A DNA stretch of 64,000 nt, taken from positions 248,001 through 312,000 of the forward strand of contig JANQLY010000002.1 in the NCBI GenBank assembly GCA_028280345.1, in the 5' to 3' direction. A model generated the notes under the pieces. It was not told the origin of the DNA. It made no database searches and saw nothing but the letters and a program-made list of their open reading frames with translations. This stretch comes from Pseudomonadales bacterium (GTDB lineage: Bacteria > Pseudomonadota > Gammaproteobacteria > Pseudomonadales > UBA7239). Below, piece after piece: positions 34,335 to 44,626 of the stretch (its first letter is position 1; the number at the start of each line of letters is the position of its first letter). Made by a program: the position numbers and the translations under genes.

Positions 34335-37300
34335 TTAATAAAAGTGATCGTGGTAAGGATGTAAATATAACCAAAAATTTTCTGTCTGTACTTTTAATGC
34401 TGTGCTTTTGTGTTTGGGGTGCTAGTAGTTATGCCATAGATACAGATAGTGATGGCATTCCGGATGCCTGGGAAGATGCCCATGGACTGAATAAGAATAG
34501 CCAGGTAGATGCAAGTAGCGATGCAGATACGGATGGTTTGTCTGCGGTGGATGAATACCGCTCAGGTACTAATAGTGTGGGAACGAATGATTATACATTG
34601 GCTATATTCGGCGATACACAGTTTGATGTTCGGTTAAAGCAAAGAATTGATGAAATAAAAGAAGTGGCAGAAAGTGCCGAGCTCTGTGGTGTAGGAAAAT
34701 CCTGTGATGATTTATGTCTTGAATATGTTAATGATGAGTCCTATGAGGAATATAAATATAATGTCTATCTAAAGACATCTTCTCATGTATGCCCTGATGG
34801 CTCGTCATTATTTGTGATTCCGGATGTTTTGGATAAGCAAATTGACTGGTTGGCAACTAATGTTAATGAATTGAATCTCAAATCTGTACTTCATATGGGC
34901 GATATCGCCTATGTGGATACTGCTGATGATGGTGGTGCTGCCCAGTGGGGTATTGTAGATGCGGCTTATATGCAACTGGATACAGAGAATATTCCTTACT
35001 CGGTAATTCCCGGAAATCACGACTATGACTTTAAAGATAATAAGCGTCGGGCACAGAAAGATAGTGAGGGTTTTAATAATATATTCAATGCAACACGTTT
35101 TAACGGTAAGAGTTGGTATGGTAAACATGCTGGCGATTTGGGTTATGGAGTGTCTACAGACCCTTTAACAGCGAATGATAATAACTTTATAACATTCGAT
35201 GTTGATACGGGTGGAGATAGTGTAGATAAATTTTTAGTACTAGGATTGGAAAATGCCCCTCGTAAGGATGCTTTGTGTTGGGCAAACCATGTGGCGGAAA
35301 ACAACCAGGACCGTTTGATTCTTGCAACAACCCATTCCGGGTGGGAAGGATTTCCGCGCAAGTTTTTTGCTGATCATCATAACAATATTATTCTGGCTAT
35401 GAACGGCCATATTTTTGAGTCTGATCATTACGAAACCAGCCGGGAGTGGGGTGGTGGTAGTTACCATCGTCTGGTGACGGATTATGCCGGAGAGTCTCAT
35501 TTGGGTTTTGTGCTGGATTCTGCGGGCACTATTTGGGCGGATACATTTGGTTCCAGTGGCTGGTTTAGAATGCTCACTTTTCGACCTGATGCAGGCAAAA
35601 TTACAGCAGATATACGTACGCCACTGGCGGATGATGTGGCCTCTAGAGATATCTATTTTCCTGAGTGGTATATTGAAGCAGGTGGTACCGGGTATGAAAC
35701 CCATGGGGCGGGTTATGCAAAAGGTGAGCCGCGTATCTCAACCTCGGGTGATTACTTAAATCAATTCCCCCATTTTTTATCCGATCTGGATTATGACAAG
35801 GATTGGGATGATGCAGGTGGTGACTACCTGAATACCAAGCTGAATGGATCTTATCCTTATGTTGGTTTTCCGGACAGTTATGTGAACTCGATTGTTTACC
35901 AGGATGTGGATGACAATGATAACCATCAGCCGATTATTGTTGGTAGTACCAATGGAGGCATGAAAGTTTTTTGGTATAACGATGTCGGTAGTGTTTATGA
36001 GCGTAGTTATCGTAAGGATGGTTGTGATGGTACGTTGATGACTGACTGGTGGTCTGGCACTTACAGTAGTAATGGTAGTCAGAGCCCGTTGGTTACCAGT
36101 CAATCCGGTTTGTCCAATCTTACTGCTGCCACATCAGATGATGCTTCTCAAACTATCATTGCCTGGGAAGTTGGTGGTGATGTTAAATACTCGCTGGATC
36201 TGGGTAGCACTATAGAAACGCCGATTTCCGGTGCATCTAACCCCTCCGTTGCTATTGATAACAATGGTAAATATGTTATCGCTTATGAAAAAGCGGGCAA
36301 TATAGAAGTTAAAACAAATACAACCACCATTACGAATTTTGGTTCGGGTGAGAATCCGGCTATTGCTATGAATGCAGCAGCTAGTACTCATGGCGATTAC
36401 GTTATCGCATGGCAAGTGGTGGCGGGTAACGGCGATTATGACATTATGTCCAGATTTGTTATTGGTGGAACAGCAACTAACAGAACTATCACTATCACCA
36501 ATGGTGATGAAACCAACCCGGCAGTTTCTATGAATACAGCCAGCCACTATGTCATTGCCTGGGAAGATCATGTAGTGGATCAGGTCAATATTGATTTGGC
36601 GGCTGAATGGAATTCGGTTTATACAGATTGGGAAATAGAGGAAACCTTTGAGCCGGATGATAATGGTTATGGCCCTGAGTACACTAAATTTGTTGACCCG
36701 GCGGTGGCAATTAATACTGATAAAGAGTTGTCACTGGTGTATCAGTATATGGGAAATAGCGTATGTGGTGGCACGAGTGATTGCAAATATGGTGATGTAG
36801 TAATAGCGAGAACATATCTGGAGCATCCAATCTCAGGAGCTTTTGACTGGTTTGAATATCAGGCTTCAAGCACGGTAACCAAGGATCATGATTTTGATGA
36901 TGATACCGATGGTCCGGGTACTGTCTATACACATCAAAACTCGATGCCAACTGTTTTTCTGCGTGATAACGGCGATCAGATTGTCACCTGGCGTTCAGGT
37001 ATCTATAAGTTGTTGCCCTACAGTGGGGCGCAGGCAACAGAAACAGATCATTATCAAATCCTGATGTCGGGTATCAAAGCCAATGATTTATTTGATTCTG
37101 ATAGTGATGGCTTGCTTGATACTGCAGAAGATATCAATCAGGACGGCTATTTGGATGCAGGGGAAACCGACCCGTATGACTCGGATACAGATGACGATGG
37201 AGTGCTGGACAGCGTAGAAAGGATAGCAGGGACGGATCCTACCGATATGGACGGTGATACCGATAATGACGGCCTGTCGGATTATCTGGAACTGTCACAT

Positions 37301-40300
37301 GAGGTTAGTAAAGTTGAGCAGCATTGCATCTATGGCATTGATGGTAATCAATGCACTGATCCGCTGTTGCCGGATACCGATGGTGATGGCGTGTCAGATA
37401 AAGATGAAATCGACGCCGGTCCCGGACCTATCGTCAATAACCCCTTGTTAGACAATAGTGCTGACCTGGATGGTGATTCTATTCCCGACGATATTGATAT
37501 CGATATTGATGGTGATGGTGTGTTTGACTACTACGATGCTTTCCCCTATGTGGCGACTGAATGGCACGATGTTGATGGGGATGGTATTGGAAATAATTCA
37601 GATGCTGATATTGATGGTGATATGGTTCTCAACGGATCAGACGAGGATGTAGACGGTGACGGGATATGTGAAGCAGGAACGATAACAGGAAGTTGTACCG
37701 GACATTCAGATAATTGCCCGGTGGATTACAATCCGGTAGTGGACCATGACAGTAATACGGCAACACCTGAAATCCAGCCGGATATGGATAACGACAACAT
37801 TGGTGATGCCTGTGACCTTGATCGTGATAATGATGGAATAAATAATGGTCTGGATCCATTCCCTGAAAACAGTGCCTGGAAAACGGATCATGATCGTGAC
37901 GGTGTTGATGATGTTGCTGGTCCGGATAATTGCTTGGGGCTTGCAAACTCACTACAGGCAAATTTCGATGGTGACTCCCTCGGCGATCTTTGCGATACAG
38001 ATGATGACAATGATGGTGTGCTGGATACGAGTGATGTTTTCCCGTTTGACGGGGCGGAATGGGCCGATGCGGATGCAGACGGTATCGGCGATGTTGCCGA
38101 TCAATGTGATGCGACTGTTAGTCTGGATAGTGACAATGATGGTGATGGCTGTGATGATGTTGCAGAAGATCTGGATGATGACAATGATGGTGTAGCAGAT
38201 GTTAGTGATGCTTTCCCTCTTGACGGTGCCGAGTCAGCCGATGTTGATGCAGATGGTGTGGGTGATAATGCTGATCAATGTGATGCGACTGTTAGTCTGG
38301 ATAGTGACAATGATGGTGATGGCTGTGATGATATTGCAGAAGACCTGGATGATGATAACGATGGCTGCGCGGATGTTGCAGACCCATATCCTTTAATTGC
38401 CAGATTAGGTTGTTCTTCTTTCGATCTGGCAAACATTAATTTTACTTTTACTCTGGAATCCTCTTTCGAAGCGGGAATGGATGCAGTGATATTGCCTGTA
38501 GAGGGGGATTATCCACCAGTTCCCACAGAGTTGGTGCCCGATATTGAAGAAGAGCTGTTGACCCATTCCAATATGATCAATATCTGGTTCCCGGAAAGTG
38601 TTGATTACAACCTTAATGGCGCGCCCTGGGCTGCACTGGATGTGACTGGTGGTTCAGGCAATGATGGTGATGGGCAGTACGAAGATGAGGTTTACTCAGC
38701 TGCCTACAGAGATGCAGTGTTAACCAAATTAGAAGAGGACTATCCATATTTTTATTCTCGCTTACAAGAAGTGCATCGTCGCACGGTAATAGAAAACACA
38801 GGTAATACTAAAAAGGTCTTTTTGCAAGGTCACTTTGTCAATACACCCTGGGCAGAGTTGGGTAATTACGGTGATGAAGCGCCCAACGGTATTTATTACC
38901 CGGAAGGTTTTCTCGATGAGGGGTTTGTCGTTGCCGGTTGTGATCCCGCGTGTGGTGAAGGAGCGAACGGTTATCCTACCTGGGAAGACCCGGACACCCG
39001 CCGAGCGATGGCTTTATTGATGCGCTTTTTAGTGGATTATCTGGAGGTTGATTATCTGGCAGTTGCCAGGGAGACTGATCAGTTAGTCACGATTAAAAAT
39101 GATTATGGCTATTTTAGGAACCGTTATCCTGATTTTCGCAATGATATCGAGGATACCGATACCGATGGCTTGCCGGATAAGTGGGAGCAGTTCTACTTTG
39201 CTGACCTGGATGAGGTGGGTTCTGGTGATCCAGATAATGATGGTCTGAATCATGTGGAAGAACTGATCGCAGGTAAGGATCCATCTGTTGCTGGCGGTGA
39301 GGGAATCGATGCCCATAGTAAGTTCCACGGCTCTTATGTCGCTATGTATGATGGGGTGATTCAGGAATTAGACAAAGAAGTTGCGCCTCCTACCGTGTTT
39401 GTTACCAAGGATTTTCATTGGCCGGGAACGTCTAAAGCAGACTTCCTGAGCTTTGCTTATTTGCATATTGGCACAGAAGTACCATTTGCTATGGCTTTTA
39501 GTAACTATCCTGGCAAGGTTGATAGCTGGGTTTATGATTTTAATGGTAATGAGGAGAAGTCTAAAAGACTGATTGACGATGGTTGTGCCTCTTCCGGTAA
39601 AGCGCAGTTAACTATAAATGAAGCAGTTCAACGGCAAATATGCCAACTGCAAGCGTGGGTTGATGATCTTTATGTACCAAGTGATATCAGAATATGGAGT
39701 GATGCCACCTACAATGCGGGTGGTTCTACAGATGATGCAGGTACCAAAATTTCCAATTTTGAAATTACCCAATACAATGAAGATGCCGTATTGCCAAATT
39801 ACAAAATTGTTTTCAGTGAAAGTAATTTTCCTGGCTGGAATGAGTTTGATGTGCTGCCGTTTGAGCAAGATGACTTTGATTTTGGTCAGGATGTCCGTTA
39901 TGAATATTATAAAGTGGCAATGAACCAACCATTTGTGGCACCGTCAACTGCCTTGAATGGTTATGCGAATCAACCGATTGAGCTGGATTTTGTTCAGCTC
40001 AATGGTACGGCCGAAGTCTACTCTGGAATTGCTTTCCCTGGCATAATCAATGCCAACGGTTCTGGTGGTGATGACTGGTACAGTAAGGGGCATATTGCAG
40101 CGACTATGACGGCTGTTCACAACTTTAAAGTTTCACCGATCGCTTTGTTGCTCGATACCTATAATGACCCTGATGCAATAGGTAGTGGCAATGAAAATGA
40201 TTTTGATAACGATGGTATTAAAAACCTGCAAGAAGCCAACGGTGGCTATCTCAACAATCCGGTAGATAACTGTCCATACTATTATAATCCTGGTCAGGCG

Positions 40301-43300
40301 GATACTGATGGGGATGGTGTTGGCGATGCCTGCGATAATTGTGTGGCGCTTGTTAACCCCATGCAGTTTGATATTGATATGGATGGCTATGGCAATATCT
40401 GTGATCTTGATTTTGATAATGATGCAGATATTGATACGGCGGATAAGACATTGCTGGAAGATTGCCTCACGGCCAGTGGTGATGGTAATACGCCGCAATG
40501 GGATTGTATGGAAGTGTCAGGCGTGAGCGTTAACTTTAATCTGGCACTGGATATTGCCAGTGCAACGGCTGGTGCTACGGATGGTGTTATTGATAGTGCT
40601 AATGATCTTGCTCAATTTAATTCGAGTGGTTTGTGCAATGTCGATTCAGCAGCTTGTAGTATGGGCTCAGGTAACTTTGCTTCGGGCTTGCTGTGTGCCG
40701 GTATGGATACCAATGGTGATGGGCATGCTGGTCCGTGTCCTGATACCCGTTTTATTCCAATGTTTAATGATTCTGATGGTGATGGAATCGTTAACGCTTC
40801 TGATACGGAGCCATTAAAGGGCGATCGTGATAATGATGGCTTCCCGGATGGATTGGATCCATACCCCAATACTATAACGCCTTCAACCTATGATGGGGAT
40901 AGTGATGGCATGTATGATCTATGGGAGATCAACAATGGGCTGGATATTGCTAACAATGATTCTGCTGCGGATGCAGATGGTGATGGTCGTACTAATGCGC
41001 AGGAGTTTGCTGATGGTACCCATCCGTGGCGAGCGGATTCCGATAGCGATAACTTGTCGGATAAAACGGAAGTAACTAACTGCATTTATGGTGTGGGTAG
41101 TAATGAGTGTACTGATCCAAATAATGCCAATACCGACGGTGATTGGGCGTTGATTGGTGTCGATGCTGATTGTATGCCTGTGGAATTTTCTTACGTTAGC
41201 GACTTCGACGAGATTGCGTTTGGTTTTGATCCTGTTATTGCAGATACTGATGGTGACGGGGCGATTGATTTTGCTGAGTTGAATCAACAACTGGAACCGG
41301 GCGCCTGGATTTGTGGAGTCGGTTCTGACGTAGACGATGTGGATAGCGATGGTGATGATTATTGTGATGGCGATAATGTAGTCTCAACAGATGTGGGTTA
41401 TGGCACTTGTGCGAACGCCAGTGATAATTGCCCGCTGGACTCGAACGCATCACAACTCGATACTGATTCGGATGATATAGGTGATGCCTGTGATCCGGAT
41501 GATGACAATGATTCCCTGACGGATGTGCAAGAAGGTGCTTATGGCTCAGACCCATTAAGTCATTTCGACCCTGCAACTATTTCAACCAATAATGGCATGA
41601 GTGTTGCGTTAGGCTTGATACCGACAGAGTTCAGCGGCGAAGCTTATCCCAATATCTTTGCGCAATGGGCTATCGGTAGCGGAGGTGCGCTGTTTGACTA
41701 TGTGGTGAATGCGGACCTTAAGGATGTCAATCAGGATATTAATGGTCTTTCGTGGATTGATCCGACAGGTAATGCTCAAAGCCTGTTTGCGCCGGTGGAT
41801 CCGGTCTATGGCGGCGGTGATGCGGTTAAGGTCGATGTGCTTAATCGTACCGGGTATGGCGACTATCTATGTGTGATACGTGAGGACACCAGTGTGTGGT
41901 GTGGTTCACCGCATGCCGGTGGTTCGATTCCCGATTTGAATGTCGTTGGTATCTCTGGCGTAACCGATATCACTTTGTCCGATGGAGAAATCGACCCGGT
42001 TGATCCTAATATCGTCTTAAGCGAGCCATTTATGTGTGGTATTTCATATGGAGATGTTTTATGTACTGGTCCGGATGGGGCAGATTTACCCGATATTGGA
42101 TTTCCCAATGAGTTTGATCTGGCTGGAGGTGAAGCGGTAGCGATTGCTTCTGGTGCCAAGCACTTCTGTGCGATTGTGGAAGGTGGTAGTGCTGGCCCGA
42201 TTATGTGCTGGGGTGATGATAGCAAGGCGCAACTCTATGATGACGACAGCTTTGCCAGTGGTGATCCCGTCACGCCGTTTGCTATTTCGGCGGGTGACTT
42301 CCATACCTGTGTGATTGATGGAACGAAAACCCCTGGTGGCGCAACAGTGAAATGCTGGGGTGATAACACCCATGGTCAAACCAGTGTTCCTGGTGATTTG
42401 ATTGATGCCAATGCGGTTCGAATGCGATCTGGTGGTAATCAAAACTGTGCTGTGTTGGCGCAATCCGGTGGCTTGATGCTTAACGATCTGGTGTGCTGGC
42501 CGACTCCTATCGATAGTGATGCAGATAGTTTGAGTGATCGTGAGGAATTGGCCTTGGGAACAAACCCCTTGTGGCCAGATACCGATGGCGATGGGTTGGA
42601 CGATGCGGCGGAACAGGGTTTGGGTACAAATCCCACGTTGCCGGATACGGATGATGATGGTGTGGTGGATTCTCTGGATGTAAACCCTCTAACCTGGGAG
42701 GAGCAAACCGGGAAGCTGGATAGATTCAGTGATAATCGTCCTGATAATCAAAACGCCTGGACAGTCAATGGTTACGCTGTTGATACGGATATTCAGGGAT
42801 TATCCGGGGGAATTCAATTGAGTCTGCCTGGTGCCAATCCGGACGATGGAAAAATTATTGTTGCCGGTTATGTGAATAATGGCACTAATGATGATTTTGC
42901 TTTGGCGCGTTACGAATTGGATGGCGATTTGGATACGACTTTTGGTACAGGCGGTGTTGTGACGATCAATATGAGTACTGCTAATGGCGCCAATGATAAC
43001 GATAGGGCGACAGCTATTCTGCAGCAGTCAGATGGTAAGGTAGTGGTCGCTGGTTATGCCTACAACGGTACCAATATGGACTTCGCACTGGCCCGTGTTG
43101 ATGAAGATGGTGTGCTGGATAGTTCTTTTGGTAGTGGTGGCAAGGTGCTCACCAATATCAGTCAGGCTGCTGCAACGGCTAACAGAAATGATTATATCCA
43201 GGCAGTGATACAACAATCCGATAATCAACTGGTTGCGGTTGGGTATTCCTATGTTAGTGGCTCAAATCTCAATGATTTTGCTATTGCCCGCTACGATGTT

Positions 43301-44119
43301 AGCGATGGGGCTTTGGATGATACAGGGTTTAATGCTTCAGGGTCGTTGCCGGGTACCCGAACCATTCCAGTGACCTCTGGAGCCTATGACGATGAGGCCT
43401 ACAGTGTCATTGAACAGAGTAACGACAAACTGGTGTTGGCAGGTAAAACGGATAATGGTACCGATCTGGATATTGCACTGGTGCGCCTGGATGATGATGG
43501 TACTCTGGACAGTGGCTTTGATGGAGATTCCGGATTGGGTAATGGTATTGTTACGGTAGCGCCACTGAATAGTCAGAGTAGTAATGGTGATGATGTTGCT
43601 TACGCCATTGTCCAGCAAGCATCTGGTAAGTTGGTTGTTGCAGGATACTATCTGGATGGTGAGTATTGTGGAGGTAGTTGCACAGATGATAATCACGTTA
43701 TTCTGATGCGGTTTGATGATGCAGATGGTGCCATTGACACAACCTTTGCGGATAATGGCAAGCGAACGATTGATACCCATTGGCAAGCGTGGGATGAGCA
43801 TATCAGGGCGTTAACCATTGCTGATAATAATGACCTGGTCGCTGTGGGCCAAACCTGTTCAAATTGGAACGGCGGGGCTAAAACCTGTAATAATTATGAC
43901 GTGCTAACCCTGCGCCTTGATCAGAATGGCAATCAGGATGCGAGTTTTAATCAAACTTATACCGAGCCCTTTGCAACCGGTGTTCAGGTGACTGATGCCG
44001 GCGGTACCGTTGACCAGGCTAATGCTGTCGTTATACAGGATGACGATTTCATCTTAACAATAGGTACGTCGGGCAGCACGGTAGATGGAGACGCTGCAAC
44101 GGTACGTTACTTTCCATAG
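34331..44119 (+). CDS. Giant secreted metallophosphoesterase with TSP3, RCC1-like and delta-60 repeats
   Basis: The 3262-residue protein has a signal peptide (cleavage near A35). A calcineurin-like phosphoesterase domain follows at about 90-375 with a complete metal set: D95 (GDTQ), D191 (MGDI), GNHD at 228-231, H335 and H360. Residues about 590-900 look beta-propeller-like. Dense thrombospondin-type-3 DxDxDG calcium repeats fill about 917-1360 and recur near 1610, 1950-2050, 2145-2410 and 2725-2785. RCC1-like CWGD repeats lie at about 2507-2720, and delta-60 repeats (VAGY...DFALAR) from about 2837 to the end. No C-terminal sorting motif is visible. It is coupled to the upstream secreted protein. 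A calcium-stiffened extracellular phosphodiesterase or phosphatase is likely; phosphorus scavenging is inference. Confidence 0.9.
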   Translation: MINKSDRGKDVNITKNFLSVLLMLCFCVWGASSYAIDTDSDGIPDAWEDAHGLNKNSQVDASSDADTDGLSAVDEYRSGTNSVGTNDYTLAIFGDTQFDVRLKQRIDEIKEVAESAELCGVGKSCDDLCLEYVNDESYEEYKYNVYLKTSSHVCPDGSSLFVIPDVLDKQIDWLATNVNELNLKSVLHMGDIAYVDTADDGGAAQWGIVDAAYMQLDTENIPYSVIPGNHDYDFKDNKRRAQKDSEGFNNIFNATRFNGKSWYGKHAGDLGYGVSTDPLTANDNNFITFDVDTGGDSVDKFLVLGLENAPRKDALCWANHVAENNQDRLILATTHSGWEGFPRKFFADHHNNIILAMNGHIFESDHYETSREWGGGSYHRLVTDYAGESHLGFVLDSAGTIWADTFGSSGWFRMLTFRPDAGKITADIRTPLADDVASRDIYFPEWYIEAGGTGYETHGAGYAKGEPRISTSGDYLNQFPHFLSDLDYDKDWDDAGGDYLNTKLNGSYPYVGFPDSYVNSIVYQDVDDNDNHQPIIVGSTNGGMKVFWYNDVGSVYERSYRKDGCDGTLMTDWWSGTYSSNGSQSPLVTSQSGLSNLTAATSDDASQTIIAWEVGGDVKYSLDLGSTIETPISGASNPSVAIDNNGKYVIAYEKAGNIEVKTNTTTITNFGSGENPAIAMNAAASTHGDYVIAWQVVAGNGDYDIMSRFVIGGTATNRTITITNGDETNPAVSMNTASHYVIAWEDHVVDQVNIDLAAEWNSVYTDWEIEETFEPDDNGYGPEYTKFVDPAVAINTDKELSLVYQYMGNSVCGGTSDCKYGDVVIARTYLEHPISGAFDWFEYQASSTVTKDHDFDDDTDGPGTVYTHQNSMPTVFLRDNGDQIVTWRSGIYKLLPYSGAQATETDHYQILMSGIKANDLFDSDSDGLLDTAEDINQDGYLDAGETDPYDSDTDDDGVLDSVERIAGTDPTDMDGDTDNDGLSDYLELSHEVSKVEQHCIYGIDGNQCTDPLLPDTDGDGVSDKDEIDAGPGPIVNNPLLDNSADLDGDSIPDDIDIDIDGDGVFDYYDAFPYVATEWHDVDGDGIGNNSDADIDGDMVLNGSDEDVDGDGICEAGTITGSCTGHSDNCPVDYNPVVDHDSNTATPEIQPDMDNDNIGDACDLDRDNDGINNGLDPFPENSAWKTDHDRDGVDDVAGPDNCLGLANSLQANFDGDSLGDLCDTDDDNDGVLDTSDVFPFDGAEWADADADGIGDVADQCDATVSLDSDNDGDGCDDVAEDLDDDNDGVADVSDAFPLDGAESADVDADGVGDNADQCDATVSLDSDNDGDGCDDIAEDLDDDNDGCADVADPYPLIARLGCSSFDLANINFTFTLESSFEAGMDAVILPVEGDYPPVPTELVPDIEEELLTHSNMINIWFPESVDYNLNGAPWAALDVTGGSGNDGDGQYEDEVYSAAYRDAVLTKLEEDYPYFYSRLQEVHRRTVIENTGNTKKVFLQGHFVNTPWAELGNYGDEAPNGIYYPEGFLDEGFVVAGCDPACGEGANGYPTWEDPDTRRAMALLMRFLVDYLEVDYLAVARETDQLVTIKNDYGYFRNRYPDFRNDIEDTDTDGLPDKWEQFYFADLDEVGSGDPDNDGLNHVEELIAGKDPSVAGGEGIDAHSKFHGSYVAMYDGVIQELDKEVAPPTVFVTKDFHWPGTSKADFLSFAYLHIGTEVPFAMAFSNYPGKVDSWVYDFNGNEEKSKRLIDDGCASSGKAQLTINEAVQRQICQLQAWVDDLYVPSDIRIWSDATYNAGGSTDDAGTKISNFEITQYNEDAVLPNYKIVFSESNFPGWNEFDVLPFEQDDFDFGQDVRYEYYKVAMNQPFVAPSTALNGYANQPIELDFVQLNGTAEVYSGIAFPGIINANGSGGDDWYSKGHIAATMTAVHNFKVSPIALLLDTYNDPDAIGSGNENDFDNDGIKNLQEANGGYLNNPVDNCPYYYNPGQADTDGDGVGDACDNCVALVNPMQFDIDMDGYGNICDLDFDNDADIDTADKTLLEDCLTASGDGNTPQWDCMEVSGVSVNFNLALDIASATAGATDGVIDSANDLAQFNSSGLCNVDSAACSMGSGNFASGLLCAGMDTNGDGHAGPCPDTRFIPMFNDSDGDGIVNASDTEPLKGDRDNDGFPDGLDPYPNTITPSTYDGDSDGMYDLWEINNGLDIANNDSAADADGDGRTNAQEFADGTHPWRADSDSDNLSDKTEVTNCIYGVGSNECTDPNNANTDGDWALIGVDADCMPVEFSYVSDFDEIAFGFDPVIADTDGDGAIDFAELNQQLEPGAWICGVGSDVDDVDSDGDDYCDGDNVVSTDVGYGTCANASDNCPLDSNASQLDTDSDDIGDACDPDDDNDSLTDVQEGAYGSDPLSHFDPATISTNNGMSVALGLIPTEFSGEAYPNIFAQWAIGSGGALFDYVVNADLKDVNQDINGLSWIDPTGNAQSLFAPVDPVYGGGDAVKVDVLNRTGYGDYLCVIREDTSVWCGSPHAGGSIPDLNVVGISGVTDITLSDGEIDPVDPNIVLSEPFMCGISYGDVLCTGPDGADLPDIGFPNEFDLAGGEAVAIASGAKHFCAIVEGGSAGPIMCWGDDSKAQLYDDDSFASGDPVTPFAISAGDFHTCVIDGTKTPGGATVKCWGDNTHGQTSVPGDLIDANAVRMRSGGNQNCAVLAQSGGLMLNDLVCWPTPIDSDADSLSDREELALGTNPLWPDTDGDGLDDAAEQGLGTNPTLPDTDDDGVVDSLDVNPLTWEEQTGKLDRFSDNRPDNQNAWTVNGYAVDTDIQGLSGGIQLSLPGANPDDGKIIVAGYVNNGTNDDFALARYELDGDLDTTFGTGGVVTINMSTANGANDNDRATAILQQSDGKVVVAGYAYNGTNMDFALARVDEDGVLDSSFGSGGKVLTNISQAAATANRNDYIQAVIQQSDNQLVAVGYSYVSGSNLNDFAIARYDVSDGALDDTGFNASGSLPGTRTIPVTSGAYDDEAYSVIEQSNDKLVLAGKTDNGTDLDIALVRLDDDGTLDSGFDGDSGLGNGIVTVAPLNSQSSNGDDVAYAIVQQASGKLVVAGYYLDGEYCGGSCTDDNHVILMRFDDADGAIDTTFADNGKRTIDTHWQAWDEHIRALTIADNNDLVAVGQTCSNWNGGAKTCNNYDVLTLRLDQNGNQDASFNQTYTEPFATGVQVTDAGGTVDQANAVVIQDDDFILTIGTSGSTVDGDAATVRYFP
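38099..38370 (+). repeat. 174-bp tandem duplication inside the TSP3 region
   Basis: A 174-bp (58-codon) unit starts at 38099 and is repeated from 38273. The first roughly 95 bp of the two copies differ at only a few positions (for example GATGTT versus GATATT). A diverged copy precedes them. The near-identity at DNA level shows a recent unit duplication in the calcium-repeat region. Confidence 0.85.
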
Positions 44120-44123
44120 AAGA

Positions 44124-44158
44124 GGTAGCGGGGAGTTTGTTAAAAGCTCCCCGCTACC
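44124..44158 (+). terminator. Strong hairpin after the giant gene
   Basis: GGTAGCGGGGAG (44124-44135) and CTCCCCGCTACC (44147-44158) form a perfect 12-bp GC-rich stem with an 11-nt loop, beginning 5 nt after the stop codon. There is no T-tract after it. It may be a terminator lacking the U-run or a 3' stabiliser for the 10-kb mRNA. Confidence 0.6.
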
Positions 44159-44331
44159 ACGTGAATGTTGTCACAATATTGAAAGCAAAAACGCCAGGCA
44201 TATTGAGCCTGCTAAAAATACTCAGCGGGGTAAATTTGCCCTGCACCTTGCGTTATTGATAGGCCGCTTTGGTCGAAAGTGCTATAGTGCGTTGGCCTGC
44301 AAATACCCTCACGTTTAATTCGTGTGTAAAC

Positions 44332-44622
44332 ATGGTGCAAGACATGAAAGACGCCCTGCGAAAAATCTTTAAGCCGTTATTGGATATATTTGAATCCGGT
44401 GATGATCCCTATAAGGTTCAGCCTTCACATCGCAAGATACTGATTGTTGTCAGTATTCTGTTTAGTGGCCTTGCACTACTGGTGCTGTTTCTTGCCCAGG
44501 GCGAAGATCCGGGTTATCTGTTTCCCGTATTAATTTTTGGTGGCGTAGGTTTTACCGGATTGGTTGTTGGTACCTTGGGTAATGATCGGGCTGTGGCAAA
44601 AATCTGGGGTTCCAGTAAATAA
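44332..44622 (+). CDS. Small membrane protein
   Basis: This encodes 96 residues with two hydrophobic segments (KILIVVSILFSGLALLVLFL and YLFPVLIFGGVGFTGLVVGTL) joined by a short acidic turn, and a polar amphipathic N-terminus. It is unrecognised. Starts at 44332 and 44344 are both possible; neither has a strong ribosome site. It is convergent with the Rieske gene that ends 4 nt downstream. Confidence 0.55.
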   Translation: MVQDMKDALRKIFKPLLDIFESGDDPYKVQPSHRKILIVVSILFSGLALLVLFLAQGEDPGYLFPVLIFGGVGFTGLVVGTLGNDRAVAKIWGSSK

Positions 44623-44626
44623 CAGT

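Noticed and set aside
37090..38400. A CRISPR-like or satellite repeat in the GATGATGATAATGATGG-rich DNA
   Set aside because: The repetition encodes DxDxDG calcium motifs in one continuous frame; there are no uniform repeats with unique spacers.
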